This document shows positions 34,201-41,687 of a stretch of DNA of 64,000 nucleotides, piece after piece. The translations under genes were made by a program, and so were the position numbers. Position 1 is the stretch's first letter, and the number at the start of each line of letters is the position of its first letter. Origin of the DNA: Bacteroidia bacterium. GTDB taxonomy: Bacteria > Bacteroidota > Bacteroidia > Palsa-965. The DNA is taken from assembly GCA_025454955.1 (NCBI GenBank), contig JALONL010000031.1, positions 22,763-86,762 on the forward strand, written 5' to 3'. The notes beneath the pieces were generated by a model. That model saw nothing but the letters and a program-made list of their open reading frames with translations, was not told where the DNA came from and searched no databases.

Positions 34201-34546
34201 CGGCATGAGCAACATGCAGGCGCTGCGCTGCGCCACCATGAATGGTGCGCATTACATTGGCATGGATCACGCCATTGGCAGCATTGAAACCGGCAAGTTG
34301 GCCGATTTAATTGTGCTCGACAAAAATCCGCTCGATGATATTTACAACTCGCAGTATGTAAAATACACTATGGTAAACGGACGCATGTACGACTGCGAAA
34401 CCATGAACGAAATAACCACCGGCGATAAAAAACGCACCAAGTTCTGGTGGGAAAGCGGCCGCTACACTACCAACTTCCCGTTCCACGAAGAATCAAACTC
34501 GTTTATGCACGATAACTGCGAAGCCACCGACGGCGGTCATAATTAA
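31256..34546 (+). CDS. TolB-like beta-propeller fused to an amidohydrolase
   Basis: 1096 aa from the ATG at 31256; a TTG four codons earlier is less likely. The N-terminus is a signal sequence (MNKKFFRIAVPVVAAAVII). Residues about 45-640 are PD40/TolB-type propeller blades with the recurrent motif SPDGKTIVF or SADGKKL. Residues about 655-1050 are an amidohydrolase: MTNARIITMDKNNTVIENG, the metal motif MPGIVDVHAHLG, GIEHNIP, LGAHGQLQGLGAHWEL and the C-terminal NGAHYIGMD-IGSIETGKLADLIVLD. It probably hydrolyses a C-N bond of a small molecule or peptide-derived substrate in the periplasm. This architecture recurs in Bacteroidota and Proteobacteria, but its substrate is not established. Confidence 0.9.
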   Translation: MNKKFFRIAVPVVAAAVIITAATADKPKKWDVNDPPGEYKEISFSVNEGTWMNLDVSPDGKTIVFDMLGDIYSIPVAGGTAQALQTGHAWQSQPRFSPDGKKICFTSDAGGGDNIWTMNADGTGAKQITQEKFRLLNNAVWSADGNYLIARKHFTSTRSLGAGEMWMYHITGGDGIQLTKKKNSQQDVNEPSLSADGKSLFYSEDMYPGGYFQYNKDPNDQIYVIHRYDMETGESERVTGGPGGACRPQISRDGKKLAFVRRVREKTVLFLHDMETGEEWPVYDQLSKDQMEAWCIFGVYTGFNWMPDNQHIVIWAGGKIRKINVANQTASDIPFTVNAKHRIYKALRFKQEPAPDQFETKMIRHAVTSPDGKTLVFNAAGFLWKKALPDGTPVRLTDGTAFEFEPMFSADGAKLTYVSWDDEQTGAVMTIDMKTPKAKPVKVTTEKGIFRTPSFSPDAKTIAYWKEEGNDHQGYAFSVKPGIYTIAATGGAAQFQFYTGAQRPLFSADGKKLICFIDNGGNKELFSFDLATQKMQTLASSTYAWEIMPSPDNKWIAFRELHKVYVCAFPANGKTLELDQNMGQVPSFCVTRDAGQSLHWSADSKNLHWTLGRRYFSRSLTNCFEFLPGAPDSLPGLDTVGLDIALKLNSDKPKGVVVMTNARIITMDKNNTVIENGTVVVTDNRITAVGKTGEAAIPAGAKTVDCAGKTIMPGIVDVHAHLGTFRQGLSPQKQWSYYTNLAFGVTTTHDPSSNTEMVFSQSEAVKAGNMVGPRIFSTGWILYGAEGDFKAVINSYDDAKSAVYRNQSAGAFSVKSYNQPRREQRQQVITASRNLGVMVVPEGGSFFYHNMSMILDGHSGIEHNIPVAPVYDDVVKLWAASETGYTPTLIVAYGAMNGENYWYEHSNVWENNRLLNFYPRGEIDSRARHRTMIPDAEYKNGHILISQSCKKLADAGVKVNLGAHGQLQGLGAHWELWMLSQGGMSNMQALRCATMNGAHYIGMDHAIGSIETGKLADLIVLDKNPLDDIYNSQYVKYTMVNGRMYDCETMNEITTGDKKRTKFWWESGRYTTNFPFHEESNSFMHDNCEATDGGHN

Positions 34547-34562
34547 CTTTTTTGCGAATGAT

Positions 34563-34601
34563 AAAATACCTCACTGCACGGAATGTGTGGTGAGGTATTT
34601 T
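34563..34601 (+). terminator. intrinsic terminator of the amidohydrolase gene
   Basis: A perfect 12-bp stem AAAATACCTCAC / GTGAGGTATTTT with a 15-nt loop, followed by AATTT. The stem itself provides A and T tracts, so it could work in both directions. Confidence 0.85.
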
Positions 34602-34688
34602 AATTTCGCAGGAAATCAAAAGAAGTATTTGATGGAATAATTTTATTCCGCAAATCGGGCAAAACATATTGCTCCAATTATTTCCTCA

Positions 34689-35537
34689 ATGAAAATTGAA
34701 TTTGCCACACTCACGTCGGTTTCATTGCACACACTTGTAAATGTGTTTAACGACTCGTTTGCCAACTATGCCATACCTATTTCATTTACGCCCGAATCGC
34801 TGGCAGTAAAAATGCGTATCGAAGGCATCGACCTGAGCATTTCGGCAGGCGCATTTGAAAATGGCAGGCTGGCGGCCTTCATGCTTTTTGCCTCAGGCTT
34901 CTACCTCGGCCGCCGCACGGTGTGGAATGGTGGCACAGGCGTATTGCCCGAATATCGCGGCCATGCACTTACGCAAAAAATGTATGCGTTTATTACTCCG
35001 CTGCACCGGTCGAAAGGTTTTGAGTATTCGCTGCTGGAAGTAATGGAACACAACACCGCTGCGCGCAAAAGCTATGTACATGCCGGTTTGCAGGAATTGC
35101 GTGTGGTGGATATGTGTAAAGAGCAGGAAGCAAAACCCGGTGCGCATAATCATGCGGTAAGAAAATGTGGTATCGATATTTTACACGCTGAAGAATGGTA
35201 CCACCAGGCACCCACCTGGCAGCATACGCACGAAAGCATTGTACGCGCCGGTGAGTTATACACCACACTCGGATATTTTGATGAGGATGTGTTGAAGGGT
35301 TATTGTGTGTTTAACCCGGCAAGCGGCCGCATTATTCTGTTGGCTACTGATGCGATGTTCAGGCGTATGCACATAGCCACGGCTTTGCTTAACGCAGTGC
35401 GCATGGAGACTGACAAGCCGCTTTCGGTGCTGAATGTGGATGCTTCGGCGGTGGAGGCTGTGGCGTTTTTGACGCAGCAGGGGTTTGCGAAAGTGTTGAG
35501 GCAGGTGGAGATGGGGATGAGTTTGCAGGGAGTTTAG
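34689..35537 (+). CDS. GNAT N-acetyltransferase, apparently with two GNAT halves
   Basis: 282 aa, no signal peptide. The first half has acetyl-CoA motif A as NGGTGVLPEYRGHALTQKM and motif B-like YSLLEVMEHNTAARKSYVHAGL. The second half repeats a GNAT-like end: MFRRMHIATALLNAV followed by AVAFLTQQGFAKVLRQ. The acceptor is unknown. Monocistronic between a terminator and a non-coding spacer. Confidence 0.8.
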   Translation: MKIEFATLTSVSLHTLVNVFNDSFANYAIPISFTPESLAVKMRIEGIDLSISAGAFENGRLAAFMLFASGFYLGRRTVWNGGTGVLPEYRGHALTQKMYAFITPLHRSKGFEYSLLEVMEHNTAARKSYVHAGLQELRVVDMCKEQEAKPGAHNHAVRKCGIDILHAEEWYHQAPTWQHTHESIVRAGELYTTLGYFDEDVLKGYCVFNPASGRIILLATDAMFRRMHIATALLNAVRMETDKPLSVLNVDASAVEAVAFLTQQGFAKVLRQVEMGMSLQGV

Positions 35538-35588
35538 TATGGTTATTTGATGCACAGGTGGTTGTTTATCTAACCCGGATTGAACGCT

Positions 35589-35610
35589 TTCCAGACAGTA
35601 TCGTCTGGAA
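35589..35610 (+). other. short hairpin after the GNAT gene
   Basis: A perfect 8-bp stem TTCCAGAC / GTCTGGAA with a 6-nt loop, 51 nt past the stop. There is no T-tract on the plus side, so it is a weak terminator candidate or an RNA-stability element. Confidence 0.45.
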
Positions 35611-35701
35611 TAGTGAAAGCCGGAGCGGACGGTTGTTTGATGAGAAAAATGGTTCGTTCCTGAGTATTAAAAATATTGTTTTCTGCCGACGATGTATTGT
35701 G

Positions 35702-35709
35702 TAGATTTG
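35702..35709 (+). promoter_or_regulatory. TAnnTTTG -7 box of recQ
   Basis: TAGATTTG lies 13 nt before the ATG at 35723. A TTG (35676-35678) is 23 nt upstream of the box, slightly longer than the usual -33 spacing. Confidence 0.55.
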
Positions 35710-35722
35710 ATATACGATTTCC

Positions 35723-37618
35723 ATGCAAGACATCTACTCCATCCTCCGCCAATACTGGGGCCACGAAAACTTTCGTCCGTTGCAGGAAGACATTATCCGC
35801 AGCGTAATGGAAGGCAAAGACACCTTGGCACTTTTACCCACGGGCGGAGGAAAGTCGGTATGTTTTCAGGTGCCGGCTTTGGCCATGGAGGGCATTTGTG
35901 TGGTGGTGTCGCCATTAATTGCGTTGATGCAGGATCAGGTGGAGAACCTGAAACGGCGGGGCATTAAGGCCATTGCCATTACCTCGGCCATGCGTAAGCG
36001 CGAGATTGATGTGGCGTTTGATAATTGTGTGTATGGGAAAATAAAATTCCTGTATGTATCGCCCGAGCGGTTGCAAACGGAGATTGCGCGTGTGCGCATT
36101 TCGCGAATGAATGTGAATTTGCTGGCTGTGGATGAGGCGCACTGCATTTCGCAATGGGGATATGATTTTCGTCCGCCATATTTGCAGATTGCCGATTTGC
36201 GCGAACTGCTGCCCGATGTGCCGGTAATGGCGCTCACGGCCACTGCCACCAATGAAGTGGTGGCCGACATTGCTAAACAGCTTGAATTTAAACCCGGCCA
36301 CCGCATTATAAAAGGCAGTTTTGCACGCAGCAACCTTTCGTACGTGCTGCGCGAAACCGACGACAAGCCCACACGCCTGCTGCGTATGTTGCAACAGGTG
36401 CCGGGCTGCAGCGTGGTGTATGTGCGCAGCCGGAGACGCACACAGGAAATAGCAGCATTTTTGCAGCAGCAAGGAATTCCGGCCACATTTTATCACGCCG
36501 GACTTACCCCGCAGCAGCGCACCGAACGCCAGCAACTCTGGCTCAGCGACAAGGTGCGCGTAATGGTGGCCACCAACGCTTTCGGGATGGGCATAGACAA
36601 GCCCGATGTGCGCACCGTGGCCCACCTCGATTTGCCCGACAGCCCTGAAGCCTATTTCCAGGAAGCCGGACGCGGAGGACGCGACGGGCAACCTGCTTTT
36701 GCCACGTTGTTCTGGCACAAACGCGATCTGGATGAACTTCAGGAACACCTGGAAGCCGCATTCCCGCCGCTCGACGAAATAAAACGCACCTACCAGGCGC
36801 TGGCCAATTTGTACGAAGTGCCCGTAGGCGCAGGCGAAGGCCTCACCGTAATTTTCGACCAGCAGAAACTTTGCGATACTTACAAACTCGATAAAGTAAC
36901 CGTGTTTAACAGTTTGAAGTTTCTCGAACGCGAAGGTTACATTGCCGTGAGTGAAGCCATTTTCCAGCCGCCGCGGGTAATGATTACCACCTCGCGCGAA
37001 AACCTCTACAGGTTTGAAGTGGCCAACGCCAGCTACGAGCCTTTCATAAAACTCCTGCTCAGAAGCTACTCGGGGCTGTTTGACCAATACACCCGGATAA
37101 GCGAATTTGACCTGGCCAAACGCCTTGGCCGCCCCGTGCGCGATGTGGTGCAATGGCTGAACGAACTGCAAAAGCACGACCTGCTAAACTATATTCCGCA
37201 AAACGACCAGCCCCTGCTCACTTTCATCAGTCAGCGGGTAGATGCCAAACACCTCTACATTTCGCCCCAGCACCTGCGCGAAAGAAGGCTGGCTGCCGAA
37301 AAACGCGTAAAAGCCATGCAGGAATTTGCGCTAGGCAATACGCACTGCCGCCAAAGCACCCTGCTTCATTATTTCGGCGAAACAAAAACCGAAGACTGCG
37401 GCAAATGCGATGTATGCCGCGCCACGAAAGCATCTGAAAACACCGAAAACATTGCCGGAAAAATTACCCGACTGCTCCAACAGCCACAGGCTCCCGAACA
37501 GGTGATACAGGCTTTCCCCGAAAATCAGCAAAAACAGGTAATTGAAACCATTCGTGAAATGGCCGACAGCGGTTTGATCAGTTTTCAGGGAGATTTATTG
37601 GTAATAAATGCGGGATAA
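35723..37618 (+). CDS. recQ: RecQ-family ATP-dependent DNA helicase
   Basis: 631 aa. Motif I LLPTGGGKSVCFQ (Lys44), motif II VDEAHCISQWGYDFRPPY (DEAH at 137-140), motif III MALTATAT, motif IV/V CSVVYVRSRRRTQE and VMVATNAFGMGIDKPDVR, and motif VI YFQEAGRGGRDGQ. The zinc-binding part is at about 545-573 (HCRQSTLLHYFGETKTEDC then GKCDVC). After it only about 60 residues remain, with no HRDC domain like that of E. coli RecQ. It unwinds DNA 3'-to-5' in recombination and repair (family knowledge). The short form is common among Bacteroidota RecQ copies, and genomes often carry a second, longer one. Confidence 0.93.
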   Translation: MQDIYSILRQYWGHENFRPLQEDIIRSVMEGKDTLALLPTGGGKSVCFQVPALAMEGICVVVSPLIALMQDQVENLKRRGIKAIAITSAMRKREIDVAFDNCVYGKIKFLYVSPERLQTEIARVRISRMNVNLLAVDEAHCISQWGYDFRPPYLQIADLRELLPDVPVMALTATATNEVVADIAKQLEFKPGHRIIKGSFARSNLSYVLRETDDKPTRLLRMLQQVPGCSVVYVRSRRRTQEIAAFLQQQGIPATFYHAGLTPQQRTERQQLWLSDKVRVMVATNAFGMGIDKPDVRTVAHLDLPDSPEAYFQEAGRGGRDGQPAFATLFWHKRDLDELQEHLEAAFPPLDEIKRTYQALANLYEVPVGAGEGLTVIFDQQKLCDTYKLDKVTVFNSLKFLEREGYIAVSEAIFQPPRVMITTSRENLYRFEVANASYEPFIKLLLRSYSGLFDQYTRISEFDLAKRLGRPVRDVVQWLNELQKHDLLNYIPQNDQPLLTFISQRVDAKHLYISPQHLRERRLAAEKRVKAMQEFALGNTHCRQSTLLHYFGETKTEDCGKCDVCRATKASENTENIAGKITRLLQQPQAPEQVIQAFPENQQKQVIETIREMADSGLISFQGDLLVINAG

Positions 37619-37662
37619 TGGCGGAATAGTTACTTTAGAGACCTTAACCACACTTCACCACC

Positions 37663-38214
37663 ATGAAAAAACTTACCCGCCTGCTGGCTCTTGGCCTGTT
37701 TTGTGTTACGCTGCTTTCCCTTGCTCCCGGTACGGGCAATGTGCAATCGGCTTCAATTTCGAAGAAAGGGTTCATTTATAATAAAATTAAGGTATCGTCC
37801 AATTGGGCCATTGCACCGCTGCTTGCCGAAATGGGCGTTCCCGACTCTGTGTTTTCGGGCTTTAATAAACTGCACATTTATAAGAAAAAGGGGATGGTGA
37901 TTTTTGAGAAAATGATCAACAAAAATCCTTCCGGAACGATTAGCGAAGTGCAGTTTTATTTCGACCGTAACTCGGCAGAAAATCTCTATAATCTTTCAGG
38001 AAACTATGACGGTGCGCTGAAGACCGGAAAACTTAAACTCCAGCACAACCTTACCATAACCGAAGCCAAAGCCAAACTCAAAAAATGGAAACTCAGCGAT
38101 AGTTACACCCCGCACAGCTACCGCTTTTCGGCTTACGGAGTTTATATGTACCTCGCATTCGACGAATCAGAAACTCATCTGGTAAAAGTAAGTGTGGGTA
38201 AAGACAGCCGATAA
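37663..38214 (+). CDS. secreted hypothetical protein
   Basis: 183 aa. A signal peptide (MKKLTRLLALGLFCVTLLSL) is followed by a basic alpha/beta domain (FIYNKIKVSSNWAIAPLLA, LHIYKKKGMVIFEKM, ITEAKAKLKKWKLSD). No family recognised. It has its own strong terminator. The distance to recQ (44 nt) leaves room for its own promoter, though none is clear. Confidence 0.7.
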   Translation: MKKLTRLLALGLFCVTLLSLAPGTGNVQSASISKKGFIYNKIKVSSNWAIAPLLAEMGVPDSVFSGFNKLHIYKKKGMVIFEKMINKNPSGTISEVQFYFDRNSAENLYNLSGNYDGALKTGKLKLQHNLTITEAKAKLKKWKLSDSYTPHSYRFSAYGVYMYLAFDESETHLVKVSVGKDSR

Positions 38215-38264
38215 GCACGGATTAAAGCCGGATTAAAATTATCTTGAACTTCCGATGAACGGGT

Positions 38265-38290
38265 AAGACACGAAAGCAATTTCGTGTCTT
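38265..38290 (+). terminator. strong intrinsic terminator
   Basis: A perfect 11-bp stem AAGACACGAAA / TTTCGTGTCTT closed by a GCAA tetraloop, followed by TTTTGTTTTT. It ends the 183-aa gene and insulates the downstream exoprotein cluster. Confidence 0.92.
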
Positions 38291-38349
38291 TTTTGTTTTT
38301 AAGCCGTCAACGTATTTGTAACTTGTTGCCGGTCAAACATTATAAGCAC

Positions 38350-41300
38350 ATGAATTTACGCCAACTCTTCCTTCTGCCGGTTTTGTTTTCCGGTGTTTTT
38401 GCAGCAGCCCAGGGCACAGGCCGTGTTCCGGCCAAAGCCCCGCAGGGCGCACCGGCACAGGTATATTATGAAAAAAATAAAAACCAGTGGCCGATGCAGG
38501 TTTTGTACAAGGCCAACGTATCGGGCGGAGCTGTATGGCTCGAAAACGACCGTCTTACCTGGACCTCCCACAGCCTGGCCGACCTGAACCGCATTCACGA
38601 CGAGGAGCACCACGCCAACGAATCGGCTCATGCAAATAAGAAGCACAGCAATGCGCACAAGCACGATAACGACAAAGTACGCTGCCATGCCTGGTATGTG
38701 GAGTTTGAAGGCGCAAACCGCAACGCCACGGTGGTGCCCGAAGGGCTGCGCAAAGAATACTCCAACTATTTTATAGGCAACGACCGCACCAAATGGGCCG
38801 GCAATGTGCCCCGCTACGATGCCATAACATATCAGCAACTGTACAACGGCATTTCCCTCAAAGCCTACGGCGACGGGGCCAACTTTAAATACGACTTCCT
38901 GCTCAGCCCCGGTGCCGATGCGTCGGTAATTAAACTCCGCTACAACGGCATTAATGTGCGCCTTACCCCGCAGGGCACCCTCCTGCTCGACGCACACAGC
39001 GGCCCCATTACCGAACAGGCCCCCGTGGCCTGGCAGGTGAGCAACGGACAGCGCATACCGGTAAACTGTAATTATGTGCTGCGCGGCGATGTGCTGGGAT
39101 TTGAATTTCCTGACGGATACAACAACACACTACCCCTTGTTATTGACCCCGTAATTGTGGCCTCCACCTATTCGGGATCAACCATGACCACCTACGGACA
39201 CTCGGCCACCTACGATTTGCAGGGGCATATTTACTCGGGCGGACGCTGTTTCGGGCAGGGATATCCGGCCACTCCCGGTGCCTACGACCTTACTTATGCA
39301 GGAGGCGTGGATATTGCCATCAGCAAATACAATCCCACCGGTTCGGCCCTGCTCTGGGCCACTTATGTGGGCGGTTCTACGGCCGAGTATGTGCACAGTA
39401 TGTTTGTGCATACCAACGAAGAACTGTACATCTTCGGCTCGGTTCAGTCAACCGACTATCCTACCACAGCCGGCTGTTACGATGCAAGCCACAACGGCGG
39501 CGACGATATTCTTGTAACGCACTTAAACATTTCGGGCTCGGCGCTGGTGGGCTCTACTTATGTGGGCGGCAGCGGCTCTGACGGGCTCGACCTTATGGCT
39601 TTCGGCTACCAGCAGCGGGGCGAAATTGTGGTGGATGCGGCAGGCAATGCCTGTGTGGCCAGTTCGAGCTCGTCGGCCAATTTCCCCACTACTCCCAGCG
39701 CGTTCGACCAGACACAGAACGGGCAGCAGGATGCCGTGGTGATTTCGCTTAATCCCACCATGACCACGCTCAACTGGAGCACTTTTGTTGGCGGCACCAG
39801 CAACGAATCGGGTCTTGGCATACGCGTGGTGGCCAGCGGCGATGTATTTATATGTGGAAGCACAACCAGCTCCAACCTGCCCACCACAGCAGGCACCTAC
39901 CAGGCTGCTGCGCAGGGAGCAACCGACGGATACAGCGTGCATCTTTCGCCTAATGCCACTGCCATAACTGCGGCTACATACATAGGTACAAACTTTAACG
40001 ATCAGGCTTATTTTCTGGATGTGGATGCTGATGGCGATGTGTATATCTACGGCTCTTCGGAGGGCACTATGCCCATAAGTGCGGGTGTGTACAGCAACCC
40101 GGGCAGTGCCATGTACATTACCAAATTCGATCCGCTGTATGCCGCACTTATTTATTCGACGGTAATAGGCGATGGAACCACTTTTTCCGCGCTTGCAGCG
40201 AGTGCATTTCTGGTAGATGTATGCGAAAACGTATATATAGCGGGCTTCGGAGCCGCTGCCTATCCGGCCACGGCCAATGCGTTTTACCCCGGTCCTTCGG
40301 TAGGCACCTGCTACCTCGCCGTACTTGAGCGCGATGCACAGTCGCTCATATTTGCCACCTACTACGGAGCCAACCATGTGGACGGCGGCACGAGCCGTTT
40401 CGATCCGCAGGGCATTGTGTATCATGCCGTGTGCCAGGGCGGGGGCGGTTTTCCGGTGCAGCCCAATGCCTACAATGCCGGCCCCGGAGCGGGCTGGGAT
40501 GTATGCGTATTTAAAATAGACTTCGAAGCCGTAGGCACACAGGCCCTTGCCGATGCCTCGCCCAGCGATACCGGATGCGTACCCTATACGGTAACATTTG
40601 ACAATGCAGGCAGCACCGGCAACAGCTACATCTGGGATTTTGGCGACAACTCGCCCACCAGCACACAGCAAACACCCACACATACATTCACAGCCGTAGG
40701 CACATACACTGTAACGCTGGTGGCCATTGACTCAAGCAGTTGCAAACCTACTGATACTGCATTTATTGTAATTGATGTGGTAAACCAGCTTCCGGTTGAT
40801 CTTGGCCCCGATACTGTGGTCTGCAACACCGCTCCGCTTGCCCTCTCGGCCAATGTGAGCGGGGCTTCCTATTTATGGAGCACGGGAGCCACCACGCAAA
40901 ACATTACCACTACGCAGCCCGGTACTTACTGGGTGGAGGTGAATACTGCTTCCTGCTCGGCCAGAGATACCATTGTGGTTACGCCCCTCACTCCGCCCGA
41001 TCTTGGCAACGATTTTCTGATATGTCCCGGCGAAACGGTGCAACTGCAACCTAATTTCCCCGGAACGGCTTACCAGTGGAGCACCGGCGATACCACGCGG
41101 GTAATTGAAATTACCCAGCCCGGCACATACTGGCTGCAAATGTCGGTAGGCCCCTGCACGGTAAATGACACCATTGTGGTGAATATTGGTGCGGGCGGTG
41201 CATTCCAGCCCATCAACGTGTTCTCGCCCGATGGCGACGGTGTAAACGATGCATTCGACATTGGCACGCCTTCGGCAAACGGTTTCGACCTGCATATTTA

Positions 41301-41469
41301 CGACCGCTGGGGACGACTTATGTTTGAAACCACCGACCCCACCGTAAAATGGCTCGGCGATTTCGACCAGAAAGCTTCTACCGAAGGAGTTTACTACTGG
41401 GTATGCACTTATGAAAACTGCCTCGGTGAAACACAAACCGACACCGGTTTCGTTCACATCGTAAGATAA
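38350..41469 (+). CDS. T9SS type B exoprotein with SBBP propeller and PKD domain (cluster copy 1)
   Basis: 1039 aa from the ATG before the signal peptide (MNLRQLFLLPVLFSGVFAAA); the longer frame at 38284 overlaps the terminator and was rejected. Domains in order: an N-terminal DUF7948-like module starting VYYEKNKNQWPMQVLYKA; beta-propeller repeats of SBBP type with phrases such as WATYVGGSTAEYVHSMFVHT and STYVGGSGSDG; a PKD domain (YIWDFGDNSPTS); two Ig-like repeats ending in PGTYWVEVNTASC; and a type B (gliding-associated) sorting domain, INVFSPDGDGVNDAFD to TGFVHIVR. This copy alone has a His-rich insert before CHAWYVEF. Expected on the cell surface or released. Propeller and PKD domains suggest binding (inference). 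Confidence 0.88.
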   Translation: MNLRQLFLLPVLFSGVFAAAQGTGRVPAKAPQGAPAQVYYEKNKNQWPMQVLYKANVSGGAVWLENDRLTWTSHSLADLNRIHDEEHHANESAHANKKHSNAHKHDNDKVRCHAWYVEFEGANRNATVVPEGLRKEYSNYFIGNDRTKWAGNVPRYDAITYQQLYNGISLKAYGDGANFKYDFLLSPGADASVIKLRYNGINVRLTPQGTLLLDAHSGPITEQAPVAWQVSNGQRIPVNCNYVLRGDVLGFEFPDGYNNTLPLVIDPVIVASTYSGSTMTTYGHSATYDLQGHIYSGGRCFGQGYPATPGAYDLTYAGGVDIAISKYNPTGSALLWATYVGGSTAEYVHSMFVHTNEELYIFGSVQSTDYPTTAGCYDASHNGGDDILVTHLNISGSALVGSTYVGGSGSDGLDLMAFGYQQRGEIVVDAAGNACVASSSSSANFPTTPSAFDQTQNGQQDAVVISLNPTMTTLNWSTFVGGTSNESGLGIRVVASGDVFICGSTTSSNLPTTAGTYQAAAQGATDGYSVHLSPNATAITAATYIGTNFNDQAYFLDVDADGDVYIYGSSEGTMPISAGVYSNPGSAMYITKFDPLYAALIYSTVIGDGTTFSALAASAFLVDVCENVYIAGFGAAAYPATANAFYPGPSVGTCYLAVLERDAQSLIFATYYGANHVDGGTSRFDPQGIVYHAVCQGGGGFPVQPNAYNAGPGAGWDVCVFKIDFEAVGTQALADASPSDTGCVPYTVTFDNAGSTGNSYIWDFGDNSPTSTQQTPTHTFTAVGTYTVTLVAIDSSSCKPTDTAFIVIDVVNQLPVDLGPDTVVCNTAPLALSANVSGASYLWSTGATTQNITTTQPGTYWVEVNTASCSARDTIVVTPLTPPDLGNDFLICPGETVQLQPNFPGTAYQWSTGDTTRVIEITQPGTYWLQMSVGPCTVNDTIVVNIGAGGAFQPINVFSPDGDGVNDAFDIGTPSANGFDLHIYDRWGRLMFETTDPTVKWLGDFDQKASTEGVYYWVCTYENCLGETQTDTGFVHIVR

Positions 41470-41491
41470 CCTGTGTTTTTTTAATATTCTT

Positions 41492-41517
41492 AATGGCCGG
41501 TGAAATCACCGGCCATT
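41492..41517 (+). terminator. intrinsic terminator of exoprotein copy 1
   Basis: A perfect 11-bp stem AATGGCCGGTG / CACCGGCCATT with a 4-nt loop, followed by TTATTTAAA, 22 nt past the stop. Confidence 0.9.
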
Positions 41518-41630
41518 TTATTTAAAAAACCCGTAAACAGGAGCCTGAAATGACAGATGGGGCAGATTTTAATCTTTTGAATTTCAGGCCTGAACATGTA
41601 AGATCGTTCTAAGAATTTAAGGTCAAACAC

Positions 41631-41662
41631 TTGACCCGTATCGTTAAACTGATGTACCTTGC
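41631..41662 (+). promoter_or_regulatory. putative promoter TTGAC-N-TACCTTGC
   Basis: TTG at 41631-41633 is followed after 21 nt by TACCTTGC (41655-41662), a two-mismatch variant of TAnnTTTG, 25 nt before the ATG. The same TGATGTAC-A/C-TTGCC arrangement with the same spacing precedes the 51216 gene. Confidence 0.45.
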
Positions 41663-41687
41663 CACTGGCAAACAATAAATTACGCAC

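Noticed and set aside
35570..35764. 64-codon minus-strand frame before recQ
   Set aside because: It runs across the recQ promoter and start codon and has no distinguishing features.
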